Below, piece after piece: positions 1-7,368 of a stretch of 64,000 nt of DNA. Below the pieces are notes generated by a model. That model was not told where the DNA came from. It saw only the letters and a program-made list of their open reading frames with translations, and did no database searches. Both the position numbers and the translations under genes were made by a program. Position 1 is the stretch's first letter. Each line of letters starts with the position of its first letter. The stretch is from an uncultured Chlorobiaceae bacterium (GTDB lineage Bacteria > Bacteroidota > Chlorobiia > Chlorobiales > Chlorobiaceae). The stretch is taken from positions 1-64,000 of the forward strand of contig CAIMHT010000004.1 of NCBI GenBank assembly GCA_903840935.1. The letters are read 5' to 3'.

Positions 1-1
1 A

Positions 2-355
2 TTCGGCCAGGCGTCGACAGACCTTGAATCAGCGGTTAAAAAACATGGGTTCGGTGTACTGCATGTTCACGATTTGGGGAGCACGCTTCGCAGCAAAGGC
101 ATTGCCTTCGATGAGCAGTGCAAGGTTTTTGAAGTCTGCAATCCAGGGCAGGCTGCAAAAGTTCTGTCAATTGATATGCGCCTTAACATGGCGCTGCCGT
201 GTCGTATCTCGGTGTTTACAGAGAAAGGCAAAACGAAAATTGGCCTTATTAAGCCAGTGCAGATTCTTTCGTCTTTATCTCAGAATGCAGCGTTAGTTCA
301 AGTTGCCAAAGAGGTCGAGGAGAAAACCATCCAGATGGTTGACGAAGCGAAATGA
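2..355 (+). CDS. DUF302 domain protein, 3' part
   Basis: The reading frame is open from the window edge to a TGA at 355, so the N-terminus is missing; about 117 residues are visible. The frame runs through the line of the ORF track that starts at a TTG at 74, which is internal. The visible part (GFGVLHVHDLGSTL, then EVCNPGQAAKVLSID, then LPCRISVFTEKGKTKIG) has the arrangement of DUF302 proteins, small soluble alpha/beta proteins of unknown function often linked to sulfur or metal metabolism. The order and spacing of the CNP motif and the PCRI strand support the family. No partner gene can be seen because the upstream side is cut off. Confidence 0.75.
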   Translation, partial: FGQASTDLESAVKKHGFGVLHVHDLGSTLRSKGIAFDEQCKVFEVCNPGQAAKVLSIDMRLNMALPCRISVFTEKGKTKIGLIKPVQILSSLSQNAALVQVAKEVEEKTIQMVDEAK

Positions 356-465
356 ATGCTCGTCACATTACAACGCCATAAACACGGACGCATATTTGCC
401 GCTCCTTCCGTTCGCCACAAATGCACCGGAGATGGTGGACGTTATGAATTAACAAATTACCTGGA

Positions 466-1188
466 ATGGATATGGATACTTCAACAGTATTAAGTGGAAT
501 AGCAATTATTGTTTCGGTGGCTTCGGCATTGATTGCTTATAGTTTGCAAAAATCTGACAGTCAGCGATCAGCCAGAGAGCAGCTAAGCAAATCAGTAGCG
601 GAGCTTATCAATTTGAACTCCAAAAACTATCATATATGGTCAATTGCACCAGAACATAGAAACGCCTCCTATTATCAGGAAATAAGTTCGATTTCGCAAA
701 TTGCGGCCTCAATGACTCGTCAAGCTGTGTTTTTGGTTGATTCCTTCCCTGAAATGGTAACCGATGTTGATTGTGTTGCGATTGCCCAGGGACTGACACT
801 TGTGGGAGACAATGTTCTGGCGGATACCTTTATGCAACATGCGATATCGAAGTCCCCAAGCGATTTTTACAGAATTATCAATCTTCGAGGGTATGCCGAT
901 TTTCTTTTCAGGCAGGGAAGGCACGAGCCCGCCCGGGAAAAATATCAGGAAGCTGTAAAAATATTTGATAACGATACTGATTTCAATAAAGCGACTAATG
1001 GCTATACCTATCAGATGTGGATGAGTAGTGAATTTTATAGTGGCTTTGCGTCTGAATCGGAGTCGCACTACCAAAGAGCGCTTGGCATTTATAATAGCAT
1101 TTCTAATCAAATGATGAAGGCATACAATATCAATAGCCTCGGGCAGGCAAGGGCTGCTTTTCAGCCTCAAGGAAGTGTGAGCACATAA
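466..1188 (+). CDS. Membrane-anchored TPR-like hypothetical protein
   Basis: A 240-residue protein starting with ATG. Residues 8-27 form one hydrophobic segment (VLSGIAIIVSVASALIAYSL), so it is probably N-terminally anchored with a soluble domain behind it. Residues 135-235 have the helix-turn-helix spacing of tetratricopeptide repeats (GYADFLFRQGRHEPAREKYQ, then ESHYQRALGIYNSIS). No catalytic motif is visible. The last three codons and the stop (GTGAGCACATAA) lie at the junction with a short relic of the bcp gene, so the original C-terminus may have been replaced by recombination. Function unknown. Confidence 0.55.
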   Translation: MDMDTSTVLSGIAIIVSVASALIAYSLQKSDSQRSAREQLSKSVAELINLNSKNYHIWSIAPEHRNASYYQEISSISQIAASMTRQAVFLVDSFPEMVTDVDCVAIAQGLTLVGDNVLADTFMQHAISKSPSDFYRIINLRGYADFLFRQGRHEPAREKYQEAVKIFDNDTDFNKATNGYTYQMWMSSEFYSGFASESESHYQRALGIYNSISNQMMKAYNINSLGQARAAFQPQGSVST

Positions 1189-1235
1189 GCGCGTTGCGAC
1201 ATACCGAGGAAACCGGGGACGTCGCAGGCTTTGGG
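1183..1235 (-). pseudogene. Relic fragment of bcp (peroxiredoxin)
   Basis: About 53 bases match the interior of the bcp gene at 3272-3324 with only about six differences in the first 51 positions, all transitions. Read on the minus strand the fragment gives KACDVPGFLGMSQRAYV, against KAYDALGFLGMSQRAYV in the intact gene, so several changes alter the protein. No start, stop or further bcp sequence flanks it. It is a short duplicated remnant, and it overlaps the stop codon of the TPR-like gene. Confidence 0.7.
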
Positions 1236-1396
1236 CCTCATGAAAAAATGTGTAAATTTTGCTCGCCAGTATCTTCAGGCGTATAAGGCCTGAAAATGCT
1301 GGAACACCTTTAGCCGCAAATTTGTTAAAGCATTTTTATTCAAATCGCTAAGTCTTTTTCTTTTTTGTGATAACCGTACCCCATCGGGGGGAAAAT

Positions 1397-1660
1397 ATGA
1401 AACAATCAGTTCCGGTCTCATCGTCATATACCGTCAATGATATCAGTACAGCTGAGGCATTTTATCGGGTCTTTTGTGCGTTATCAAAAAAAGATCGTAT
1501 GGCTGTTGCGGGCTATATTTTTCAGGATACGGAGGTTCGGCATAACCTGGCGTTAACTGAAATTCCCAATGAGCAGACAGTCAAAAGTTTTGCTGAAGAT
1601 AAATCGCGTATGCCCGTATTTACAACAGTTAAGTCGTTACGTGAGGACTTGTTATCGTGA
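1397..1660 (+). CDS. Antitoxin of a YafQ-type pair (RelB/DinJ-like C-terminus)
   Basis: An 87-residue protein. The ATG at 1397 is preferred to the GTG at 1367 because a G-rich ribosome site (GGGGGGAAAAT) lies just before it. The C-terminal part, IPNEQTVKSFAEDK followed by FTTVKSLREDL, resembles the toxin-wrapping tail of RelB/DinJ antitoxins. The N-terminal half does not look like an obvious ribbon-helix-helix, so the DNA-binding part is uncertain. Its stop codon overlaps the next start (TGATG), which is typical of toxin-antitoxin operons. It should neutralise the product of the next gene and repress the operon. Confidence 0.7.
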   Translation: MKQSVPVSSSYTVNDISTAEAFYRVFCALSKKDRMAVAGYIFQDTEVRHNLALTEIPNEQTVKSFAEDKSRMPVFTTVKSLREDLLS

Positions 1661-1929
1661 TGTATCCGATTCGAAGGACCACGCAGTTTAAAAAAGATAT
1701 CAAGCGTGTGCTGAAACGGGGAAAAGATCTTGAACAGCTACTAACTGTTGTCCAGAATCTTGCCGAAGGAGAGTCACTGGATGCAGTTTATCTCGATCAT
1801 CCCTTGAAAGGCCAATATCATGGAAAACGTGATTGTCATTTGGAACCAGATGGGATCTTGATTTATGCATTTGAGGATCAGGATTTAGTGCTGTATCGTA
1901 CTGGATCTCATGCTGATTTGTTCAGATAA
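1660..1929 (+). CDS. YafQ-family mRNA interferase toxin
   Basis: An 89-residue RelE-superfamily toxin that in YafQ cuts mRNA on the ribosome. Features seen: the N-terminal IRRTTQFKKDIKRVLKRGKD helix pair, the LDHPLKGQYHGKRDCHLEPD core, and the C-terminal LYRTGSHADLF. The His and Asp residues expected in the active site (DCHLEPD, GSHADLF) are present. The usual Trp after LEPD is replaced by Gly (LEPDGILIYAF), which may weaken folding or activity. Start at ATG 1660, overlapping the antitoxin stop; the GTG at 1657 would add one residue. Confidence 0.85.
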   Translation: MYPIRRTTQFKKDIKRVLKRGKDLEQLLTVVQNLAEGESLDAVYLDHPLKGQYHGKRDCHLEPDGILIYAFEDQDLVLYRTGSHADLFR

Positions 1930-1973
1930 TCGGAGAAGAATAATTTATGCAGTATCAATTTTAGCCAGCAGAT

Positions 1974-2241
1974 ATGGTAAGTCTGTTTCGTAACCCCAAC
2001 CTCGCCAACCTGATGCGGCGCATTGACTATATCGAAAAGATGGGCACAGGTGTGATGCGCATGCAAAAACTGTTGGCGGAGGCAGGTCTTGGAGCCTCTG
2101 AAGTTTGAGTTCTCCGGCTTTGTGCGGACTGTGTTTCAGCGCAATCCGGTTGCCGAGCAAGCTACCCAAGAAACCGCCCAAAAGACTACCCAAGAAAAAA
2201 TCCTGGCGATGATGCTTGACAGGTTGGTTTACGGAAAATAG
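1974..2241 (+). pseudogene. Decayed AlbA_2 / RecG-like ATP-binding regulator, C-terminal relic
   Basis: Translation gives SLFRNPNLANLMRRIDYIEK then MGTGVMRMQKLLAEAGL, the end of the HATPase_c_4-type domain in the AlbA_2 (Schlafen-like) transcriptional regulators. After AGL one extra G (CTTGGAGCC in place of CTTGAGCC) shifts the frame to a stop. Skipping it restores EPLKFEFSGFVRTVFQRNP and the usual Gln/Thr-rich linker (EQATQETAQKTTQEK) before a winged helix, which is cut off at a TAG at 2239. The 5' part of the gene is absent. This is a nonfunctional remnant lying between two toxin-antitoxin modules. Confidence 0.75.
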
Positions 2242-2252
2242 AGAGTCTCCAA

Positions 2253-2564
2253 TCAGTGGGGAAGCATCCCTGCCACCTCTTTTTTGGAAGTTTTGAGGGC
2301 AAGCAGTGATTTTACAAGCAGATCAATTGATACTGCCGGATCGCCAGCTTCCATTTTTGCAACGCGGGATTGGCTTGAATGGATCATTCTTGCAAAATCT
2401 TTTTGAGTCAAACGGAGTGACTGACGTCGTTCTTTAAGATTCTGGCTCAAGGAGAGTTTTAATTCTATGAATTCAGTCTCTTCCTGGCTGAGTTCCAGGA
2501 ATTCATCAACGCTTCCGATTTTCCACCCGGAAGCCTCAAGTTTCATTTGTTTTTCCTTGTTCAT
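2253..2564 (-). CDS. XRE-family helix-turn-helix antitoxin
   Basis: A 103-residue protein. The ORF is open further upstream to 2672, but that part overlaps the toxin gene and looks unlike protein, so the ATG at 2564 (MNKEKQMKLEASGWKIGSVD) is chosen. Residues 40-95 hold a Cro/C1-type helix-turn-helix (SLRLTQKDFARMIHSSQSRVAKMEAGD). The N-terminal GWKIGSVDEFLELSQEE is usual for antitoxins paired with Gp49-like/RelE toxins. The toxin gene lies directly upstream on the same strand, the reversed toxin-first order of HigBA modules. It probably represses its own operon. Confidence 0.85.
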   Translation of the reverse strand: MNKEKQMKLEASGWKIGSVDEFLELSQEETEFIELKLSLSQNLKERRQSLRLTQKDFARMIHSSQSRVAKMEAGDPAVSIDLLVKSLLALKTSKKEVAGMLPH

Positions 2565-2577
2565 AACAATCTCTTGA

Positions 2578-2919
2578 TTACAGGTAAAGGGAATCGTATA
2601 AGCGAACACGCTTGCGACAACTATCCACGACGCTTTTCGGTGTTTGTTGAGTTTTTTTCTTGAATACCTCAAGGATCAGGATTGCATCATCATCTATCCG
2701 GTATAAAATTCGCCAGATAGAGATATCGTCAGTGATTCGCAATTCATGACATCTTGCCCCAACAGATGGCATCGGTCTTGACCAAGGCAGCGAAAGCAGA
2801 TCTCCTTTTTGAAGCCTACGCAACAGATATCCTGTTTCAATCCTCGCATGTTGGGATATTGGATGGGTTTTGATTGCGCCGTGCAGCCATACAAGTGGCT
2901 TTCCATCAAACTTGAGCAT
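2578..2919 (-). CDS. RelE/HigB-type (Gp49-like) toxin
   Basis: A 113-residue basic protein. The segment WRILYRIDDDAILILEVFKKKTQQTPK is characteristic of phage-derived Gp49-like/HigB toxins of the RelE superfamily, which are ribosome-dependent or free mRNA interferases. It ends with the usual VVDSCRKRVRLYD helix. It is followed 13 bases later by the XRE antitoxin gene, so the two form a toxin-first operon. It starts at ATG 2919. Nothing suggests that it is broken. Confidence 0.85.
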   Translation of the reverse strand: MLKFDGKPLVWLHGAIKTHPISQHARIETGYLLRRLQKGDLLSLPWSRPMPSVGARCHELRITDDISIWRILYRIDDDAILILEVFKKKTQQTPKSVVDSCRKRVRLYDSLYL

Positions 2920-2995
2920 GTCTGAATATATGTCGAAAATGACATGTATTCAAATAAAGAAGATGCGCGGTACATAATAGTAACGCTGGATTTCC

Positions 2996-3166
2996 TTGGC
3001 TAAATTTCTTGATAGTAATCGTTATCGGGTATGGCTTGGCTTGGTGCTTATCTCATTGGTCGGATGGATTCTCTATCGCCAGCCGCATGACATAGTGGCT
3101 CTTATCACTGCCGGGTTCATCGCTCTTAACGATTTTTCCCACTATTCTTCTTCATGCGTCGCATAA
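2996..3166 (+). CDS. Possible small two-helix membrane protein (low confidence)
   Basis: An open frame of 56 codons from a TTG at 2996 to TAA at 3164, too short for the ORF track. The translation has two hydrophobic stretches (VWLGLVLISLVGWILY and DIVALITAGFIALN) separated by RQPH. There is no clear ribosome site and no ATG. It ends two bases before the stop codon of the opposite-strand bcp gene. It may be a real short protein or the tail of a lost gene. Confidence 0.25.
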   Translation: MAKFLDSNRYRVWLGLVLISLVGWILYRQPHDIVALITAGFIALNDFSHYSSSCVA

Positions 3167-3168
3167 AC

Positions 3169-3615
3169 CTATGCCGCATCAATTTTTGCAAGCAGATCTT
3201 TCATTGGCTGATAGATGATGGGCAGGAAGTCGCTGTAGGCGAGCAGAACCATACCTTTTTCGTCAACAAGTACATAAGCGCGCTGCGACATGCCGAGGAA
3301 GCCGAGGGCGTCGTAGGCTTTGGCGGTCGTTTTTGTTGTGTCGCTCAAGAGGGTGAAGGGGAGTTGATTGCGCTCGGCAAAGCTTTTGTGGGAGGCCTGG
3401 CTGTCCGAACTGATGCCGAGTACCACAATGCCGCGTTTGGTGAATTCGAGCACGTTGTTCCGGTAGTCGCATAATTGGGCGGTACAGACCGGGGTGTCGT
3501 CACCGGGATAGAAGATGATGAGTACTTTTTTTCCGGTAAAGTCGGAGAGTGAAACCTGCTGCCCTTCGGAGTCAGGAAGGGTAAAGGCCGGCGCTTTTGT
3601 CTGTTCTGCTATCAT
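3169..3615 (-). CDS. bcp: Thioredoxin-dependent peroxiredoxin, Bcp/AhpC-TSA type
   Basis: A 148-residue peroxiredoxin that reduces peroxides in the cytoplasm using thioredoxin. The active site DDTPVCTAQLCDYR has the peroxidatic Cys and, five residues on, the resolving Cys of atypical two-Cys Bcp proteins. The thioredoxin-fold strands IPA-like APAFTLPDSEG and KKVLIIFYPGDD are normal. The ATG at 3615 is chosen because AGGAA lies seven bases upstream; the ATG at 3621 would touch it. A small degenerate copy of the interior lies at 1183-1235. Useful in an anaerobe for removing traces of oxidants. Confidence 0.9.
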   Translation of the reverse strand: MIAEQTKAPAFTLPDSEGQQVSLSDFTGKKVLIIFYPGDDTPVCTAQLCDYRNNVLEFTKRGIVVLGISSDSQASHKSFAERNQLPFTLLSDTTKTTAKAYDALGFLGMSQRAYVLVDEKGMVLLAYSDFLPIIYQPMKDLLAKIDAA

Positions 3616-4033
3616 GGTCATTTCCTGTTTTGAAAGAGTGGTTACTTTTTGCCGCCATCGAAACGCAATATAATGATACTCTGATTCATCGACTCGTCTC
3701 ATTTTTTCTTTTTGCGGGTGGTCTGGCAGCGGTATTGAGTCTCTTCAGCCTTATTAAAGAAGAAATTGTGCGGCATTAGGGAAAAAAATGAAGGTTGTGC
3801 TGTTTTTTCTTTTAACAGGACAAAAAAAGTCTTATTATGTTTTATTGAGATTTCGTGTTGTGAAAACAGTTCTTAATGCATATTTATGATTGGTCAATAT
3901 GTGCAGTACATGCGGTATATTCCGGTTTTACGGTGCGCCTGAAGGCCGTAGTTTTGACCCCGAAGAGTTTATTGGCTTGTTTTCTCATTATCAGTAATGG
4001 TTTTAAGCTATAATAACGAATTTTGAAAGTACT
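3616..4033. other. Intergenic region between bcp and nifS
   Basis: A 418-base gap between divergent genes. A good -10 hexamer (TATAAT, 4009-4014) lies 20 bases before the nifS start, but no -35 is convincing at the right distance, so nifS may need an activator. On the plus strand an ORF at 3597-3779 ends in a possible membrane helix but lacks a credible start. Nothing else is recognised. Confidence 0.4.
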
Positions 4034-5239
4034 ATGGCAGACATGAAAGTTTATTTTGATCACAATGCCACAACCCCGATGCACCCTGAGGTCAAAAAGG
4101 AGATGATCGCGGCGATGGAGATGTTCGGCAATCCATCAAGCATGCACTCTTATGGGCGTGAGGCAAGGGCAAATGTTGAGGATGCGCGCCGCAAAGTGGC
4201 GGATTTTATCGGCGCTGATGAGCGTGAAATTATTTTTGTCGGCAGTGGATCGGAAGCCAACAATACGGTGCTCTCGCTTTTTGTCTGCGGCACCAGCCAG
4301 TGTATTGCCGGAAGCAAAATGCGCAGTACCATTATTACAACCAAAATTGAGCATCCCTGTGTGCTTGAGACTTCGGAATGTCTCGCCCATCGCGGTGTAC
4401 GGGTAAAATATCTTGATGTTGACCGGTATGGCAAGATTGATCTCGATCAGCTTGCCGGTATGCTTGGCGATGATGTTGGTCTGGTCTCGGTCATGATGGC
4501 AAACAATGAAATAGGCACGCTGCAGGATATTGAAGCAATCTCCGCAATGGTACACGCAAGCGGTGCGCTTATGCATACCGATGCGGTGCAGGCCATCGGG
4601 AAGGTTCCGGTCGATGTTCGAAAGCTTGGTGTCGATTTTCTTACTATTTCAGCCCACAAGATTTATGGCCCGAAAGGGGTTGGAGCTCTCTTTGTGAAAA
4701 AGGGTATTCCTTACTGCCCTCTGATCAGGGGAGGTCACCAGGAGCTTGGCAGGCGTGCGGGAACCGAAAACACGCTCGGTATTTTGGGTCTGGGAAGAGC
4801 GGTTGAAATGAGGAGGTTTGAAATGCCGGAAGAGGAGGAGCGGATGCTGCACCTGAAACAGACACTCAGAAGGGGTATCGAGGAGCGCATTGATGATATT
4901 TATTTTAATGGCCATCCAACAGATGCTCTTGCCAGCACGCTCAACGTTTCGTTTACGGGAGTGGAAGGCGAGGCTATCCTGCTTTATCTGGACCTTGAAG
5001 GTATTGCCGTTTCAACTGGTTCAGCCTGTGCTTCGGGCTCTTTGGATCCTTCGCATGTCCTTCTGGCAACGGGTGTTGATGCCGAGCTTGCTCATGGTTC
5101 AATCCGGTTCAGTATGGGGCGCGAAAGTTCGATTCAGGAAGTAGAGTATGTACTTGATGTTTTACCACCAATAATTCAACGAATAAGAAACATGTCAACA
5201 GCTTATATAAAAGGAGGATTGCATGCTGCAAGCAGGTGA
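4034..5239 (+). CDS. nifS: Cysteine desulfurase NifS/IscS
   Basis: A 401-residue pyridoxal-phosphate enzyme that takes sulfur from cysteine and passes it as persulfide to the scaffold NifU for iron-sulfur cluster assembly. The PLP lysine is in SAHKIYGPKG (about K209). The persulfide cysteine is in STGSACASGS (about C332) on the extended loop of group I desulfurases. The N-terminal VYFDHNATTPMHPEV is the family signature. The 3' end overlaps the nifU start by 17 bases, so the two are translationally coupled. In green sulfur bacteria this pair appears to be the general Fe-S system supporting reaction centres and ferredoxins, and not only nitrogenase. Confidence 0.95.
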   Translation: MADMKVYFDHNATTPMHPEVKKEMIAAMEMFGNPSSMHSYGREARANVEDARRKVADFIGADEREIIFVGSGSEANNTVLSLFVCGTSQCIAGSKMRSTIITTKIEHPCVLETSECLAHRGVRVKYLDVDRYGKIDLDQLAGMLGDDVGLVSVMMANNEIGTLQDIEAISAMVHASGALMHTDAVQAIGKVPVDVRKLGVDFLTISAHKIYGPKGVGALFVKKGIPYCPLIRGGHQELGRRAGTENTLGILGLGRAVEMRRFEMPEEEERMLHLKQTLRRGIEERIDDIYFNGHPTDALASTLNVSFTGVEGEAILLYLDLEGIAVSTGSACASGSLDPSHVLLATGVDAELAHGSIRFSMGRESSIQEVEYVLDVLPPIIQRIRNMSTAYIKGGLHAASR

Positions 5240-5834
5240 ATGGGCATATAGTGAGACCCTGAAGGAACATTTCATGAACCCGAAAAATATTCTGCAGGGT
5301 GAGAATACCGATGATTTTGACGGAGTCGGTATGGAAGGCAACTTGCAGTGCGGCGATCAGATGATGGTGGTTATCAAGGTGGACAAGGAGAAGGATGTTA
5401 TTACCGATTGTCAGTGGAAAACCTACGGTTGCGCCAGTGCCATTGCCAGTACGTCGGTTCTTTCCGAAATGGTGAAGGGCCGAACGCTTGATGCGGCGTT
5501 TCATATTTCTCCCAAGGAGGTCGCTTTGGAACTTGGAGGGCTGCCGGATCACAAGATTCACTGCTCGGTGCTTGGCGACAAGGCGTTGCGTGCGGCCATC
5601 AATAATTACTATACCCGCAACGGGAAGGAAGATCAGGTCAAGCAGGAGCAGTCGAAGGTGATTTGCCAGTGTATGAGCATTACTGACCATGATATTGAGG
5701 ATGCGGTGCTGGAAGGCGCTCGCACCTATTTTGAACTTCAGGAGCGCACCAAGTGTGGTACGGTCTGTGGTCAGTGCAAGGATGAATCTGAGGCGCTGCT
5801 TGAAAAGTTCAAGCATATCCATTTTGGAGCCTGA
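5223..5834 (+). CDS. nifU: Iron-sulfur scaffold NifU, short form (IscU + BFD domains)
   Basis: A 203-residue scaffold on which [2Fe-2S] and [4Fe-4S] clusters form. Residues 10-125 are the IscU-like domain with three conserved Cys sites (LQCGDQM, YGCASAIA, IHCSVLG). Residues 140-200 are a BFD-like [2Fe-2S] domain with CQC and CGTVCGQC. The C-terminal Nfu domain of Azotobacter-type NifU (about 300 residues) is missing, as in other short NifUs. Start at ATG 5223, placed by a strong AAAGGAGG site that lies inside the end of nifS. Confidence 0.93.
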   Translation: MLQAGEWAYSETLKEHFMNPKNILQGENTDDFDGVGMEGNLQCGDQMMVVIKVDKEKDVITDCQWKTYGCASAIASTSVLSEMVKGRTLDAAFHISPKEVALELGGLPDHKIHCSVLGDKALRAAINNYYTRNGKEDQVKQEQSKVICQCMSITDHDIEDAVLEGARTYFELQERTKCGTVCGQCKDESEALLEKFKHIHFGA

Positions 5835-5870
5835 GCGGAGGAAAACCATGTTGGAGAAACAGCACGTATT

Positions 5871-7199
5871 ATGACGATAGGCCGCAGTAACACCTTTTAT
5901 ATTTATACGTTCGGTTGCCAGATGAACCAGGCGGATTCCGCTATTATTACCGCCTTGTTGCAGCAGGAAGGGTACAGCGCGGCAGAAAGTGAGGAGAGCG
6001 CTGGAATTATTCTGCTCAACACCTGTGCGGTGCGCGAAAATGCGGTTGATCGTATAGAGCACTATCTCCAGCGCTTGCAGGGGATGAAAAAAAGGGATAA
6101 AGGGTTGATCATCGGGCTTGCCGGCTGTATTCCGCAGTATCAGAGGGAGGAGACGCTCTCCCTCTCTCCGGCCATTGATTTTCTTGCCGGTCCCGACAGT
6201 TACCGCACTCTTCCCTCGCTGATTGAGCAGGCCAGAGGCGGAGCAAAACCGACTTCGCTGGAGTTCAATACTGCCGAAACCTACGAAGGCATTGATCCGG
6301 TAAGAGGGGGCCTTATCAGTGCCATTGTTCCGGTCATGCGGGGATGCAACAACCGGTGCGCCTATTGCGTTGTGCCTTTTACCAGGGGTCGTGAACGAAG
6401 TCATCCATTTCGTTCGGTCATGAGTGAAGTTCAAAAGCTGGTTGCAGACGACTACAGGGAGATTACCCTGATCGGCCAGAATGTCAACTCCTACCATGAT
6501 CCTGAACAGGGTATGAACTTTGCGGCACTGCTCGATGCAGTCAGTCGTGAAGCGCCTCGTGCAAGAGTGCGGTTTACCACTTCCCATCCGAAAGATATCT
6601 CCGGGGAGCTTGTGCGCATCATTGCTGATCGTCCGAACATCTGCAATCATATTCACCTTCCGGTGCAGTCGGGTTCAACCGCAGTGCTCGGACGCATGAA
6701 CCGCGGCCACACCATTGAGGAGTATCGCGAAAAAATAGAATTGATCCGCTCAATCATTCCGGATGTCACACTCTCAACAGACATTATTGCTGGCTTTTGC
6801 GGGGAGCAGGAGGAGGATCACCAGGCATCTCTTGAGCTTCTTTCCAGTGTCCGGTTTGATTCGGCCTATATGTTTTTTTACTCAACCAGGCCGGGAACGC
6901 TTGCGGCACGCACTTTGGTGGATGATGTGGCGGAAGAGGAAAAAAAACGAAGGCTGCAGGAGATTATTGATTTGCAGAACAGCATTTCGGCGGAGCTTTT
7001 TCAACAGTCGATCGGTTCCGTTGTTGAAGTACTGGCTGAATCCGAAAGCAAGCGCTCCACGGAGCAGCTTATGGGACGCACGGCTGGCAACCGGGCCGTG
7101 GTTTTCGATCGTGCATCTCATCAGCCAGGTGACCTGGTGAAGGTGCTCATCATCGCCGCCACATCAGCAACCCTCACTGGCAGCCCGGTGCCTGGGTAA
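5871..7199 (+). CDS. miaB: tRNA-2-methylthio-N6-isopentenyladenosine(37) synthase MiaB
   Basis: A 442-residue radical-SAM methylthiotransferase that adds a methylthio group to i6A37 of tRNAs reading UNN codons. The N-terminal UPF0004 domain has the three auxiliary-cluster Cys (FGCQMNQ, NTCAVREN, AGCIPQY). The radical-SAM motif is RGCNNRCAYCVVP near residue 160. A TRAM domain closes the protein. It needs two [4Fe-4S] clusters, which fits its place just after nifS-nifU; the gap to nifU is only 36 bases, so the three are probably one operon. Confidence 0.95.
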   Translation: MTIGRSNTFYIYTFGCQMNQADSAIITALLQQEGYSAAESEESAGIILLNTCAVRENAVDRIEHYLQRLQGMKKRDKGLIIGLAGCIPQYQREETLSLSPAIDFLAGPDSYRTLPSLIEQARGGAKPTSLEFNTAETYEGIDPVRGGLISAIVPVMRGCNNRCAYCVVPFTRGRERSHPFRSVMSEVQKLVADDYREITLIGQNVNSYHDPEQGMNFAALLDAVSREAPRARVRFTTSHPKDISGELVRIIADRPNICNHIHLPVQSGSTAVLGRMNRGHTIEEYREKIELIRSIIPDVTLSTDIIAGFCGEQEEDHQASLELLSSVRFDSAYMFFYSTRPGTLAARTLVDDVAEEEKKRRLQEIIDLQNSISAELFQQSIGSVVEVLAESESKRSTEQLMGRTAGNRAVVFDRASHQPGDLVKVLIIAATSATLTGSPVPG

Positions 7200-7368
7200 A
7201 AGTACCCAACAGCGAGGATGCCGCAACGGCTATCCGGAGCGCCGGTCAAGAGGGTAAAAGGGTCGCATCTTCTTCAGAGTTTTTTATCTTGTGCACTATT
7301 TGTAAATTGCGCTCTTTGAACCCCTATCATTTAACCGGCCCCCTTTGGGCTTCGGAGAGAAGTACAGC

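Noticed and set aside
1945-2193. Minus-strand ORF over the ATPase relic
   Set aside because: The plus-strand frame explains the sequence as a frameshifted known family.
2253-2672. Longer version of the XRE antitoxin (139 residues)
   Set aside because: The extra N-terminal part overlaps the toxin gene and does not resemble protein of the family; ATG 2564 is the better start.
3597-3779. Plus-strand ORF with a possible membrane helix upstream of nifS
   Set aside because: No ATG or ribosome site, starts inside the bcp gene, no recognisable family.
5109-6656. 515-codon minus-strand ORF across nifU and miaB
   Set aside because: A shadow of the two well-supported plus-strand genes; its translation matches no family.
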